From positions 1-64,000 of the forward strand of contig CAYPOD010000016.1 in assembly GCA_964412375.1 (NCBI GenBank): DNA of 64,000 nt, given 5' to 3'. Each line of letters starts with the position of its first letter. Within the stretch, counting starts at the first letter, position 1. Below the pieces are notes generated by a model. The model searched no databases and was not told the DNA's origin. It was given only the letters and a program-made list of their open reading frames with translations. Origin of the DNA: CADEDV01 sp964412375. GTDB lineage: Bacteria; Bacteroidota; Bacteroidia; Chitinophagales; Chitinophagaceae. Below, piece by piece: positions 16,791-26,567 of this stretch. Position numbers and translations under genes: made by a program.

Positions 16791-16819
16791 TTTGATATAG
16801 CTTTTTCCCCTTATTTTTG
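16791..16819 (+). promoter_or_regulatory. Promoter of the ccmC operon
   Basis: TTTG at 16791-16794 and an exact -7 element TATTTTTG at 16812-16819 with a 17-bp spacer, 45 bp upstream of ccmC. Confidence 0.7.
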
Positions 16820-16864
16820 CCCCACTTTATTCAGCCGTTGGCAGTTTTTCAGAGCTGACCTCCC

Positions 16865-17581
16865 ATGGCCCACGAAAAAAACTATATGTACAAGTCCTGG
16901 TGGAAGATCCTGAGTGTTGTATTGCTGGTTTACACCTTCACTGCGGGTCTGTTGCTGGAAGTGCCACGGGACAGGGAATTAGGTGAAACGATCAGGAACC
17001 TTTTCTTTCATGTATGCATGTGGTTTGCCATGATGATTCTTTTCATCATTTCTGTTATACACGCCATCAAATATCTACGGAGCAACAAGCTGGAACATGA
17101 TATTGCATCCCGCCAGTATGCCGGCACGGGCATTTTACTCGGAATCCTCGGCTATGCTACCGGCGCCATCTGGATGAGTTATACCTGGGCCGATCCCAAT
17201 GTTTCACCATTCAATTCTTTCAGCCTGATCGCCAGTGAGCCAAAACTGATTGGTGCAGCCATTGCTTTGCTGATCTATGCAGCTTATATGATCCTGCGCC
17301 AGTCCATTCCCGATATAGATAAAAGAGCCAGGGTAAGTGCCGTATATAACATTTTTGCTTTTGCGATGCTCTTCCCTTCCATCTGGATCATTCCCAGAAT
17401 GCTGCCGAGTCTTCATCCCGGCGGAAGCGAAGGAAACCCGGCGCTTAATTTTAAAGATGCTTCGATGATCATGCGGCTGGTGTTTTATCCTGCCATTGCC
17501 GGATGGACGTTACTGGCCGTGTGGATCACTACATTAAAAATCCGGTTGCATTTACTGAAAGAAAAAGAGATGATGTCATGA
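16865..17581 (+). CDS. ccmC: Heme handling protein CcmC (CcsA/CcmC family)
   Basis: A 238-residue protein with six predicted membrane segments. The tryptophan-rich heme-binding stretch is seen as ATGAIWMSYTWADPN (about residues 99-113), and conserved histidines occur in LFFHVCMWF and SLHPGG. CcmC transfers heme to CcmE on the periplasmic side. A good promoter lies 45 bp upstream; the stop overlaps the next start as ATGA. Confidence 0.9.
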   Translation: MAHEKNYMYKSWWKILSVVLLVYTFTAGLLLEVPRDRELGETIRNLFFHVCMWFAMMILFIISVIHAIKYLRSNKLEHDIASRQYAGTGILLGILGYATGAIWMSYTWADPNVSPFNSFSLIASEPKLIGAAIALLIYAAYMILRQSIPDIDKRARVSAVYNIFAFAMLFPSIWIIPRMLPSLHPGGSEGNPALNFKDASMIMRLVFYPAIAGWTLLAVWITTLKIRLHLLKEKEMMS

Positions 17582-17793
17582 ACAAATGGAAGAAAATTTT
17601 ATTGCTGGTGCCGATGCTCCTTATCCTGGTTCCGGGATTTGCCCAGCAAGACAAATCAGAAATGGCTGACCTGATGCGCAGCAATGGCCGCATATATGTG
17701 GTGGTGGCCGTGATGCTGACCATACTCGCCGGTCTTGTTTTATACCTGGTGCGTTTAGATAAAAAAATAAGCCGCCTGGAAAAAGAGACCTAA
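17578..17793 (+). CDS. CcmD-like small membrane protein
   Basis: A 71-residue protein starting at the ATG that overlaps the ccmC stop (ATGA). It has an N-terminal signal-like hydrophobic stretch (ILLLVPMLLILVPGFAQ), a short periplasmic part, one membrane segment (IYVVVAVMLTILAGLVLYLV) and a basic cytoplasmic tail (RLDKKISRLEKET). CcmD proteins stabilise CcmC and the release of heme-CcmE. A longer frame from 17503 inside ccmC is not likely. Assignment rests on position and topology more than on sequence. Confidence 0.75.
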   Translation: MNKWKKILLLVPMLLILVPGFAQQDKSEMADLMRSNGRIYVVVAVMLTILAGLVLYLVRLDKKISRLEKET

Positions 17794-17837
17794 GGCATTT
17801 GGATGATGCCGGATAAACGGGAATCATTCAAATGCCT
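17793..17837. repeat. 15-bp inverted repeat right after ccmD
   Basis: Arms AGGCATTTGGATGAT (17793-17807) and ATCATTCAAATGCCT (17823-17837) pair with one G-T wobble around a 15-base spacer. It starts at the ccmD stop codon. There is no T-run, so it is not a standard terminator; it may stabilise the mRNA 3' end or serve as a binding site for the next gene. Confidence 0.55.
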
Positions 17838-17888
17838 GTTGAATTGCCTTATTGAAACAACGATTGCTATAACATAAAAAAAGAATTC

Positions 17889-19304
17889 ATGTCAGACAAT
17901 TACAGTTTTTTTGGCGCTGTAGAAAGAAGCTTCGATATAGCTGCCAAATTCACCAAATGGGATAAAGGTATCCTTGACCAGATAAAAGCCTGCAATGCTG
18001 TCTATCGTATGAGGTTTCCGTTAAAAAGAGATGATGGCACCGTAGAAGTGATAGAAGCTTACCGTGTGCAGCATTCTCATCATAAAACTCCCTGCAAAGG
18101 AGGTATTCGTTTTGCAGCCGAAGTGAACCAGGATGAAGTGATGGCACTTGCCGCATTGATGACTTATAAATGCGCCATTGTCAATGTGCCTTTTGGCGGT
18201 GGCAAAGGCGGTATCAAGATCAATCCCAAAAAATATTCTCCTTACGAACTGGAAAAGATAACCCGCCGCTACACGGCAGAGCTGATAAAGAAAGGATTTA
18301 TCGGACCCGGCACCGATGTTCCTGCTCCCGATTATGGAACCGGCGAAAGAGAAATGGCCTGGATATTGGACACATACACCGCCATGCACCCCGGTGAAAT
18401 TGATGCTGCCGGTTGTGTTACCGGCAAACCTGTGACCCAGGGTGGTGTTCGTGGTCGTCGTGAAGCCACCGGCCTGGGAGTATTCTTTGGCCTGCGTGAA
18501 GTGTGCAATATGGAAGATGTGATGAAAAAACTGGGCCTTAGTGTAGGGGTGGAAGGAAAAAAAGTAGCTGTTCAGGGGTTGGGTAACGTGGGCTATCACA
18601 GCGCCAAATTCTTCCAGGATGCCGGCGCCATCATAGTTGGTTTATCCGAACATGACGGTGGTATTTACAATGAAAAAGGATTGGATGTGGACGATGTGTT
18701 TGCTTTCCGCAAAAAAACAGGTACCATCCTTAAATATCCCGGCGCCAGCGATTTTGCCAGGAAAGAAGACTTGCTGGAGATGGAATGCGATATCCTGATA
18801 CCAGCCGCCCTCGAAAATGTGATTGATGCAGAAAATGCACCAAAAGTAAAAGCAAAGATCATTGGCGAAGCCGCCAATGGTCCGCTGACACCCGAAGCGG
18901 ATGAAATACTGGCAAAGAGAGGTGTGCTGGTGGTGCCGGACATGTACCTCAATGCAGGTGGTGTTACTGTGTCTTACTTTGAATGGCTGAAAAACCTGAG
19001 CCATGTGCGGTATGGCCGGTTGGAAAAAAGGTTTACCGAAAACCTCAATGCGCATATCCTTTCCACCATGGAAGATTTAAGTGGCAAAAAAGTTAAATCA
19101 ACCGACAAAGAATTCATTGTCCATGGCCCCGATGAAGTGGATCTCGTTTATAGCGGGCTGGAAGAAACCATGATCACAGCTACGCATGAGATCATGAATG
19201 TATGGAAAGCTAATCCTGATATTCCCGATATGCGAACTGCTGCTTATGTGGTTGCCATAAACAAAGTAGGCACCAGCTACGCTGAACTGGGTATCTTCCC
19301 GTAA
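17889..19304 (+). CDS. Glu/Leu/Phe/Val dehydrogenase family, probable glutamate dehydrogenase
   Basis: A 471-residue amino-acid dehydrogenase interconverting glutamate and 2-oxoglutarate plus ammonia. The N-terminal domain carries KTPCKGGIRF, VNVPFGGGKGGI and GPGTDVPAPDYGTG; the Rossmann part has VAVQGLGNVGYHSA. The length and the GDH-type KTPCKGGIRF favour glutamate over leucine or phenylalanine. No NAD/NADP preference can be read with confidence. It stands alone, closed by a strong terminator, and links nitrogen metabolism with the 2-oxoglutarate dehydrogenase genes at the far end of the window. Confidence 0.92.
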   Translation: MSDNYSFFGAVERSFDIAAKFTKWDKGILDQIKACNAVYRMRFPLKRDDGTVEVIEAYRVQHSHHKTPCKGGIRFAAEVNQDEVMALAALMTYKCAIVNVPFGGGKGGIKINPKKYSPYELEKITRRYTAELIKKGFIGPGTDVPAPDYGTGEREMAWILDTYTAMHPGEIDAAGCVTGKPVTQGGVRGRREATGLGVFFGLREVCNMEDVMKKLGLSVGVEGKKVAVQGLGNVGYHSAKFFQDAGAIIVGLSEHDGGIYNEKGLDVDDVFAFRKKTGTILKYPGASDFARKEDLLEMECDILIPAALENVIDAENAPKVKAKIIGEAANGPLTPEADEILAKRGVLVVPDMYLNAGGVTVSYFEWLKNLSHVRYGRLEKRFTENLNAHILSTMEDLSGKKVKSTDKEFIVHGPDEVDLVYSGLEETMITATHEIMNVWKANPDIPDMRTAAYVVAINKVGTSYAELGIFP

Positions 19305-19348
19305 CGCCTGCACTAACACCAGTACATAAACCAATTGCTTATTGCACA

Positions 19349-19378
19349 AACCCGTTCATTTGCTGAACGGGTTTTTTG
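19349..19378 (+). terminator. Terminator after glutamate dehydrogenase
   Basis: AACCCGTTCA/TGAACGGGTT stem with a five-base loop followed by six T. Confidence 0.9.
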
Positions 19379-19382
19379 TTTA

Positions 19383-19820
19383 CTACAATGATGGCAATGC
19401 CTGGATCAGCAAAAAGTCATTTTCATTTTTCTTCCAGGCAACAGTGTAGTGACCATTGGTTATGATTATAAATTGAACAGGCACAGTAATATGATAACGC
19501 AACACCTGCTGCAAAACCGAATCCTCCATTTTCACTGCTGCGGCCTTGCATTCAATCATCATCCAGGGACGGTGTTCTTTGTCATACACCAATATATCAA
19601 ACCGCTTTTTCAACTCCCCCAGCTTAATTTCCTTTTCAACTGCTATCAGTGAAGCCGGATAGTGCATCACCTGCACCAGGTATTGGACGAAATTTTGCCG
19701 CACCCACTCTTCCGGAGTAAGTATCACCCATTTTTTTCGCAGCGTATCGAAAATATACTCCTTCTCCTTTTCCTTTTGGATGCGAAATGCAGGCTGTGGG
19801 TAATCAATCTTTATCATCAC
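19383..19820 (-). CDS. HsdR N-terminal-domain protein (PD-(D/E)XK nuclease fold)
   Basis: A 145-residue protein matching the stand-alone type I restriction HsdR N-terminal domain found in many Bacteroidota. The nuclease core is visible: D75 in KRFDILVYD, then E90 and K92 in MMIECKA, and a downstream Q104/Q105-x-Y109 resembling the QxxxY helix of this superfamily. No helicase, specificity or methyltransferase gene is near, so it is not part of a restriction system here. Cellular role unknown. It is convergent with gdh and divergent from amn. Confidence 0.8.
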   Translation of the reverse strand: MMIKIDYPQPAFRIQKEKEKEYIFDTLRKKWVILTPEEWVRQNFVQYLVQVMHYPASLIAVEKEIKLGELKKRFDILVYDKEHRPWMMIECKAAAVKMEDSVLQQVLRYHITVPVQFIIITNGHYTVAWKKNENDFLLIQALPSL

Positions 19821-19865
19821 TCCAAAAATAAAGCTTTAAATTAGCCCCGTTTAATTTGATGCATC

Positions 19866-20636
19866 ATGAAGACGAAAGAAGAAATAGTGCAAAACTGGTT
19901 GCCCCGTTATACCGGGGAATCACTGGAAAATTTCGGGAAGTATATACTTCTCACCAACTTTAGTAATTATGTGACGTTGTTTGCCGAATGGCATAAAGTG
20001 CCGGTTATCGGCGAAGGCCGCCCCATGCAATGCGCCACTGCAGATAACATCACTATTATCAATTTTGGCATGGGCAGTCCTACAGCCGCTACCGTGATGG
20101 ACCTGCTCTCTTCCATTGAACCGAAAGCAGCATTATTCCTGGGAAAGTGCGGCGGACTGAAAAAAAGAAATAAGATCGGCGACCTGATATTACCTATTGC
20201 CGCTATCCGCGGTGAAGGAACCTCCAATGATTATTTCCCTTCAGAAGTGCCGGCGCTGCCTGCATTTGCTTTGCAAAAAGCCGTTTCCACCACTATCCGT
20301 GATTATGAGGTGGACTACTGGACCGGTACGGTCTACACGACCAACCGGCGGGTGTGGGAGCATGATGAGCAATTCAAAGAATACCTCCAGCAGGTAAGGG
20401 CCTATGCCATTGACATGGAAACTGCTACTATCTTCACCGTTGGTTTTTATAATAAAATACCAACAGGTGCCCTGTTGCTGGTAAGTGACCAACCGATGAT
20501 TCCCGACGGGGTGAAAACAGAAGAAAGTGATAAAAAGGTGACCGCAAACTTTGTAGAAACACATTTGAAAATCGGGATAGATTCCCTGAAACAACTCATC
20601 AATGAAGGAGCAACGGTCAGACATTTGAAATTTTAA
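19866..20636 (+). CDS. amn: AMP nucleosidase (short Bacteroidota type)
   Basis: A 256-residue nucleoside-phosphorylase-fold enzyme, about half the length of the E. coli Amn because it lacks the N-terminal domain. Seen are TADNITIINFGMGSPTAATV, LGKCGGLKKRNKIGD, and the active-site region AYAIDMETATIF. It hydrolyses AMP to adenine and ribose 5-phosphate. The ABC ATPase gene follows after 20 bp and may be co-transcribed. Family assignment from these motifs is firm; substrate is inferred. Confidence 0.88.
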   Translation: MKTKEEIVQNWLPRYTGESLENFGKYILLTNFSNYVTLFAEWHKVPVIGEGRPMQCATADNITIINFGMGSPTAATVMDLLSSIEPKAALFLGKCGGLKKRNKIGDLILPIAAIRGEGTSNDYFPSEVPALPAFALQKAVSTTIRDYEVDYWTGTVYTTNRRVWEHDEQFKEYLQQVRAYAIDMETATIFTVGFYNKIPTGALLLVSDQPMIPDGVKTEESDKKVTANFVETHLKIGIDSLKQLINEGATVRHLKF

Positions 20637-20656
20637 ATCCGAAACCGAAAACAGGT

Positions 20657-22375
20657 TTGCCTCCCCTACTCCATATAAAAAACCTTTCGGTTGATTTCAT
20701 CTCCGGTGCAGAGGTTACCCAGGCACTCAAACATATAACGCTTACGGTGAACCGGGAAGAGATTGTCGCCATTGTTGGTGAATCAGGATCGGGAAAATCG
20801 GTTACTTCACTTTCTATCCTGCAATTGCTGCCTTCACCCCCTGCCCGGTATGCTTCAGGAGAAATACTATTTTCAGAGAACGGGCAAGACGTTGTTGATC
20901 TTTTAAAAAAAGAACAACACTCGCTGCAAACTATTCGTGGCAACAAGATCGCCATGATCTTCCAGGAACCGATGACATCGCTGAACCCGGTACTCACCTG
21001 CGGCGACCAGGTGATGGAGGCACTGGTGCTGCATAAAAAGATCTCCCGCCGCCAGGCAAAACAACGAACCCTTGAATGGTTTCAGCAAGTGAAACTGCCC
21101 AACCCGGAAGCTGTGTTCAGGCGTTTTCCCCACCAGTTAAGTGGCGGACAAAAGCAACGGGTGATGATTGCTATGGCCATGTGCTGCGAACCATCCTTAC
21201 TGATTTGTGATGAGCCCACCACGGCGCTGGATGTGACCGTACAGAAAACAATTCTGACCCTGATCAAAGATTTGCAGCAGCAATCCAACATGGGTGTCAT
21301 CTTTATCACTCACGACCTGGGAGTGGTGGCAGAAATAGCGGACCGGGCGGTGGTGATGTATAAAGGAGAAATTGTTGAACAAAACTCCGTAAGACAGATT
21401 TTTACTAACCCGCAACATCCCTATACAAAAGCATTGCTTTCCTGCAGGCCTGTCAATCACCGGCGGGGTGAAAGACTACCGGTGGTTAGTGATTTTTTAG
21501 ATAAGCGGGAAATAATCCAACCACAACCGGCAGATACAGTTTTTCAACCATCACAACCTAAAGCTTCGCAAAAAGAAAAAAAGATTCTATTGTCTGCCAA
21601 ACATCTCTCTGTATGGTTTCCGTCTAAAAAAACGTTATTGGGGAAACCAGTTGATTTCACCAAAGCCGTTGATGATGTAAGTTTTGATCTGTATAAAGGC
21701 GAAACATTGGGACTGGTAGGTGAAAGCGGTTGCGGCAAAACAACTTTAGGAAGGGCATTGCTGCGACTAGCAGAGCCTTCTGCCGGTGTTATTACATACA
21801 ATGGGATTGACCTGACCGCAAAAAAAAGAGATGAGCTAAGAGCTTTGAGAAAGGATATCCAGATCATTTTCCAGGATCCTTACTCTTCCCTGAATCCAAG
21901 ACTCACTATCGGTTCAGCCATTGCTGAACCTTTGAAAGTGCATGGTTTGATGGCTCTTGAAAAGGAAAGAAAAGACAAAGTGACCGAATTACTGGAAAAA
22001 GTGAATTTAAAAGCCGAACATTTCAACCGTTATCCGCATGAATTCAGCGGGGGTCAGCGGCAGCGTATTGTTATTGCAAGAGCTTTAGCATTAAATCCTT
22101 CTTTTATTGTTTGCGATGAATCTGTCTCGGCATTGGATGTGAGTGTGCAGGCGCAGGTGCTGAACCTGCTTAATGATTTGAAAAAAGAATTTGGATTCAG
22201 CATCATCTTTATTTCACATGACCTGTCAGTGGTGAGGTATATCAGCGATCGCATCATGGTGATGAACAAAGGAAAAATAGTAGAAAGCGGCGATGCAGAT
22301 TCTATCTATACTAACCCGCAAACCGACTACACCCGGCAACTTATCGCATCAATACCGAAAGGACTGGTTACTTAA
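20657..22375 (+). CDS. Fused oligopeptide/dipeptide ABC transporter ATPase (DppD-DppF type)
   Basis: A 572-residue protein with two complete nucleotide-binding domains. NBD1: Walker A GESGSGKS (41-48), LSGGQKQRV, Walker B LLICDEPTTALD. NBD2: Walker A GESGCGKT near residue 356, FSGGQRQRI, Walker B FIVCDESVSALD. Each carries the C-terminal NP(Q)HPYTKALL-type end typical of peptide importers (YejF/DppDF). It would power uptake of peptides, but no permease or binding-protein gene is adjacent. The start is TTG (20657), in line with MPPLLHIKNLSVDF. The last 4 bp overlap the convergent TraB gene. Confidence 0.92.
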   Translation: MPPLLHIKNLSVDFISGAEVTQALKHITLTVNREEIVAIVGESGSGKSVTSLSILQLLPSPPARYASGEILFSENGQDVVDLLKKEQHSLQTIRGNKIAMIFQEPMTSLNPVLTCGDQVMEALVLHKKISRRQAKQRTLEWFQQVKLPNPEAVFRRFPHQLSGGQKQRVMIAMAMCCEPSLLICDEPTTALDVTVQKTILTLIKDLQQQSNMGVIFITHDLGVVAEIADRAVVMYKGEIVEQNSVRQIFTNPQHPYTKALLSCRPVNHRRGERLPVVSDFLDKREIIQPQPADTVFQPSQPKASQKEKKILLSAKHLSVWFPSKKTLLGKPVDFTKAVDDVSFDLYKGETLGLVGESGCGKTTLGRALLRLAEPSAGVITYNGIDLTAKKRDELRALRKDIQIIFQDPYSSLNPRLTIGSAIAEPLKVHGLMALEKERKDKVTELLEKVNLKAEHFNRYPHEFSGGQRQRIVIARALALNPSFIVCDESVSALDVSVQAQVLNLLNDLKKEFGFSIIFISHDLSVVRYISDRIMVMNKGKIVESGDADSIYTNPQTDYTRQLIASIPKGLVT

Positions 22376-25300
22376 TCCCCCATTTCCATCCTGCTGACAA
22401 AATCATACCGTTCATACTCACTCCCCTCGTAAAAATTTTTACCGCTTTTCCGCAACGCATACAACTGCTTTTTCAGTTCCTTATTTAACTGGCCATCCAG
22501 CGGTTCATCCTCTTTGATCTTAGTATCAAGATAGGAAGTAATGTTCAGTTCATTGCCCGGTACAATTGAATGCCAACCCGGAACAATGACAGCATACTGA
22601 GCATCACCCATTTCAAAGTCTATGCGTGAAGAATCTTCCGGGACAAGCCCGACAATAGCCAGCTTCCAGCTTGGGTCATCCTTTTTATTCCGGTATTTAT
22701 AAAAATAAACGTAGCCTTTTTTTCCTTTTGTTTCAGCGGGCAGGCGATCAACGTAGACGAGAGAGTCGGCCTTGCCATAAATCCTCATGGACACCAGCTT
22801 GCTCCGGCCCAGGGCAAGATGGTTATTGAATGCTGAGGGGAACAATGTTTCTTTTTTCAATCTCCTCAGATCACTCCACAATTCGTAGCGGTATTCATCC
22901 TGTGAAGCAAAGAATGACAGTAAGCTATCTTCATAAGGACGATGGTTGCGTATCATCAGCAGCAGGGTACTATACTTTAACCGCTTGTCTGCAGAATGCA
23001 GCATCTGGCGGATCACCGGCTGCACAGCAGGTTTGCTTTCCCAATAAGGCAGCAACAACCTGGCATAGAGTTCAAGATTATCATTGCCGGTATCTTTGTC
23101 TCCATCATTATAATAATCAAGCGGGCTATTCTTTTTTTCACTTTTGCTTTCCTCTGCTTTTCTTATAGCTCGTTTTTTCTCAGCAATGGCCTGTTTTTTC
23201 AATTCTTGCCTTGCTTCGAGCAGGAACTTGCTGAAATACATTTCATAATCCGTTGTTTTCACCAGGCTACTGTCAATCATTCGACCCAGCAACCGCATGA
23301 TGTCTGATTTATAGTCATCCAGGTTGAGCAATGGCAGCAGGTCGGGCAAAATGCTGCGGGTAAGCTGTAATGAGTCATGCAGTTCATCCAGGAAATAACC
23401 GTCATTGCCTTTAGGAAGTGCGTTGTAACCCGGAAGAGACCGTACTGCAGAAAGCGGGGGATACATGGACCAGCCGCCTCTTTCTCCTTTTTCAATCACA
23501 GGCGGTTCATTGCTGATGATGTCCCTGAACACCTGGTATGCCGTTGTTGTTTTTTGCTGCAACAACGTTTCCAGTGCAGCATACTGCAGTTCGATGGTAT
23601 CACCGGCAGCATAATAAATGTCCCGGAGATACTGTGCAGAAGCCGGCGAAGGGATGGCAGACAATTTGCCGATCAGTGATTTTTTTACTTCAAGATATTT
23701 TTTCAGGTTCCAGGATAACCCTTCGATTGTTTTTTTGAGTTGGGGCAGGTCGGTGGAGTCAAAGTAGATCGTACTGATATTTTTAATAGCCCTTTTTTGC
23801 TGTGCACTGTCGGCAGAGGAAAGATCGGCAAAGAACACTGCCGATTTTTTTTCAAAAGGATTCACACCCTTTAGTGTATCCGCAGGCTTGAAGGTTTCAA
23901 AAAAGCTGCGGATAAATTCACTGGGCCCGCTGAGTGTGTCCGATTGGGTTATCAGTGAAAAGGCTATCCCGTCTTTATAATAACTTTTAGTGATGATGCT
24001 GCGGCTGCTGCCGGTATCGGACAACACCGCTTCCCACACTTTGGTTTTGTCAGGCAGCTCATATTTCTTTTTCTCCCTTACGATCCAGGAAGTGTCCCCC
24101 AGGAAAGTGAACTCATTGTCTTTGTCAAAACGGGTGCTGTCTTTGCTGTAGTGATAGCGGTGGGAACGGAAGAAAGAAACATAGATTTTCTCTCCTGTTG
24201 TGTCGTTGCTGATGATCTTGCTGCGATAGGCGCCGCTTTCCAGCAGATCTTCTTCTGATTCTTCCTGCTCTTCCTCATCATCTATGCCATAATAATTGTA
24301 ACCGGTGAAATCTAGTTTTTCTTTATCCTGCCGTGGGAAAACAGGTGTGCGGACAGAAAAATACAGCGATGTATCGGTTCTTTCCTTTGCTTCACCATAC
24401 TGGTAGGGCTTAAACCGGAACCCATCAAAAAAGCGCTGCATTTTCGGATGTTCTTTTTTGCCTCCGGCCACCAGGGTAAAATACTGCGGCCCTTTAATGA
24501 TAAATCTCACCTGCAGGTGCAGCCCTTCTTTGGTTTTGTAGCGACAATCCAGCGACGGATAACCTTCGTGTTTGCCGGGTTTACGTTGCAGCAGGGTATC
24601 AATGAACTCAGAAGCGGCAAAACTTTCCTGCATCAGTTCCAGGTCAAAACTGTCTTCTTCGGCAAAATGATAGTTATGAATATCTGAACGGATGATACGG
24701 AAAAAAAGACCGGCCGCCTTATCTTCTGTTTCATAGATACGGCTGCCATCATTGCCCACATAGGGCTCATGCGGAAGCTCTGCACTGAAACCTCCATAAA
24801 CCGGCGCATATTTTATCCAGCCGTTCCCGTTGCCGGCCGCAGGTTTTAATTCTTTCAACTGTATGCTGCCAAAAAAACGTTTGGCCTCCTCACCATTCCT
24901 CACATACTCACCCGTGCCGCTCATTTTGAAAAAAATGATCTCGAACGGCGTGATGAAAATATGATAACGCTGAATGTCGCCGCGGCGGGTTTTGTTGGTA
25001 ATATCAAACCCGCTGTATCCATTTCGGCTGATCCTTGTTTTGCTGAGAATGCGTCCCGGGATATTTTCATAGAGCAGGCTGTCTATCTTTTTATAAACAT
25101 CATCGGTGCTGTGGCCCCAGAGCCAGGCATTGGTCATGATGCGGGTCACCATATAATAGCTACCGTTGGCCATATCGGCATACTGCCGCTGGTCCAGCGC
25201 CTCATCTTCGCCAAATTTGTAAAACTTGCCGGGAATATCTACTTTGAAAAAACCATCTTCGGCTGTGGCTGACTGAAAGGTGACCGGCACCCTTAACTTT

Positions 25301-26232
25301 TCAACGATCTCTTTGTGGCGGCTGTCCCGCTGCCGCATCATCACCGGTCTTAATTTATATCCCATCTGCCGCAGCATTTCGATCACCCCCCGCTGGCCCG
25401 GCAGGTGGGCGGCTCCCACTCCTACAAACAAGGACTGTTTTGTTTTCAGGATGGAATCAATGGAAGCAGCCTGTATCTCATTTCGCTTATACATGAATTT
25501 TTCATCAAAGGCATCTGAAAAGCTGTTGAGCTTGTTGATGGAATCGAGCTGGTCAAGATTTCCCTTGCGGTAAGCTTCCTGCAGTTTGGCAATGGAATAA
25601 TCCTCTTCCAGGTCATAGCTTCTTTCTTTTTTGTTTTTTTCTTTGGCCGCATCCCTGTAGGCTTCCTGCATCAGCCGCATGCTTTCGGCATAGCTTTCCA
25701 CCCCGGCTACTTTCTTACCCCATTTTTTACCACACTGGTAGATATACATATCGAGGTAAGTGTCTTCCTCAAAATCACTGGAAGAATTGCCATAGGAACG
25801 ATACAACAGGTTGTTGATGGTGGAAGGATTGCTATAAAGGGAACGTTCTATCTTTTTATCGTATTTGTAAAACTTCAGGGTGTTGATGGTGAAATAATCA
25901 TCGGGCACTGCCATGAAGCCGGCAAAACGGTTGCCGGACACTGTGTAATTATCACCGCCAAATTCAAATTTGCTCATGTCTTCCTGCCAGCTTTCGGGAT
26001 TGGTTTCCAGCGCCACCACATCTGCGTTACGGATGCCGAGGTAAAAAGAATCGGACAGGTTGAAAGCAATCTTGCTGCTGACATGCATGGTGCCAAACAG
26101 GTAAGAAGTTTTTTTCAACCCATTGCCGCTGATCTCCCATAAGAGGCTGGGATATTTCCGGGGTTTGTCCTTAGCCTGGGCATTGAGCAAATATGGCAAC
26201 AAGAGCAACAATAAGATAAGGGGCTTCTTCAT
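22372..26232 (-). CDS. Large TraB/GumN family protein
   Basis: A 1286-residue exported protein (signal peptide MKKPLILLLLLLPYLLNAQA), several times longer than a standard TraB/GumN protein (about 300 residues). The TraB module occupies about 28-300: SYLFGTMHVSS with G47/H50, VVALETNPESW, and GVGAAHLPGQRGVIEMLRQMGYKLRPV. The remaining 980 residues hold repeated beta-rich segments and a helical, HEAT-like stretch (about 790-1000) that I cannot assign. TraB family members are putative metalloproteases, with the GxMH and GxxH motifs as metal ligands. A single-gene unit. Confidence 0.8.
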   Translation of the reverse strand: MKKPLILLLLLLPYLLNAQAKDKPRKYPSLLWEISGNGLKKTSYLFGTMHVSSKIAFNLSDSFYLGIRNADVVALETNPESWQEDMSKFEFGGDNYTVSGNRFAGFMAVPDDYFTINTLKFYKYDKKIERSLYSNPSTINNLLYRSYGNSSSDFEEDTYLDMYIYQCGKKWGKKVAGVESYAESMRLMQEAYRDAAKEKNKKERSYDLEEDYSIAKLQEAYRKGNLDQLDSINKLNSFSDAFDEKFMYKRNEIQAASIDSILKTKQSLFVGVGAAHLPGQRGVIEMLRQMGYKLRPVMMRQRDSRHKEIVEKLRVPVTFQSATAEDGFFKVDIPGKFYKFGEDEALDQRQYADMANGSYYMVTRIMTNAWLWGHSTDDVYKKIDSLLYENIPGRILSKTRISRNGYSGFDITNKTRRGDIQRYHIFITPFEIIFFKMSGTGEYVRNGEEAKRFFGSIQLKELKPAAGNGNGWIKYAPVYGGFSAELPHEPYVGNDGSRIYETEDKAAGLFFRIIRSDIHNYHFAEEDSFDLELMQESFAASEFIDTLLQRKPGKHEGYPSLDCRYKTKEGLHLQVRFIIKGPQYFTLVAGGKKEHPKMQRFFDGFRFKPYQYGEAKERTDTSLYFSVRTPVFPRQDKEKLDFTGYNYYGIDDEEEQEESEEDLLESGAYRSKIISNDTTGEKIYVSFFRSHRYHYSKDSTRFDKDNEFTFLGDTSWIVREKKKYELPDKTKVWEAVLSDTGSSRSIITKSYYKDGIAFSLITQSDTLSGPSEFIRSFFETFKPADTLKGVNPFEKKSAVFFADLSSADSAQQKRAIKNISTIYFDSTDLPQLKKTIEGLSWNLKKYLEVKKSLIGKLSAIPSPASAQYLRDIYYAAGDTIELQYAALETLLQQKTTTAYQVFRDIISNEPPVIEKGERGGWSMYPPLSAVRSLPGYNALPKGNDGYFLDELHDSLQLTRSILPDLLPLLNLDDYKSDIMRLLGRMIDSSLVKTTDYEMYFSKFLLEARQELKKQAIAEKKRAIRKAEESKSEKKNSPLDYYNDGDKDTGNDNLELYARLLLPYWESKPAVQPVIRQMLHSADKRLKYSTLLLMIRNHRPYEDSLLSFFASQDEYRYELWSDLRRLKKETLFPSAFNNHLALGRSKLVSMRIYGKADSLVYVDRLPAETKGKKGYVYFYKYRNKKDDPSWKLAIVGLVPEDSSRIDFEMGDAQYAVIVPGWHSIVPGNELNITSYLDTKIKEDEPLDGQLNKELKKQLYALRKSGKNFYEGSEYERYDFVSRMEMGD

Positions 26233-26478
26233 GAGGGATGGCCAGTTTGATGTTGAACAAATTTAAGATGCCGGTTGGCAATAAAAACCATAAAATTAAT
26301 TTGAAAATCAAGCTATTGAAATACCCTCTTTCACTTAGCCCGCACCCGGCAACCACCCGGGCCAGGCCAATGAAAAGAATGTGAACAATAAAACGGGATT
26401 TTGCAGTTGAAAAGTGTACCTTCGCCGCCTTTAAAAGTCATCAGGTTGAACAAACCCGGCGCCGTAAGGCCGGACTTG

Positions 26479-26495
26479 TCCCGACCCCGTCGGGA
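26479..26495. repeat. TCCCGAC/GTCGGGA palindrome in the 335-bp gap before queA
   Basis: Seven-base perfect arms around CCC, 73 bp before queA. It resembles the TCCCGA-TCGGGA palindrome at 63234, a common intergenic element in Bacteroidota genomes. The rest of the gap 26233-26567 has no coding sequence I can support; TACCTTCG at 26417 is a weak -7 candidate for queA. Confidence 0.6.
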
Positions 26496-26567
26496 TTTGG
26501 ATCATCCCCACCCGGCTTCCCGCCACTGGTTTGTGTCCTGCGACTTCTGAATAAACCCATAACACTT

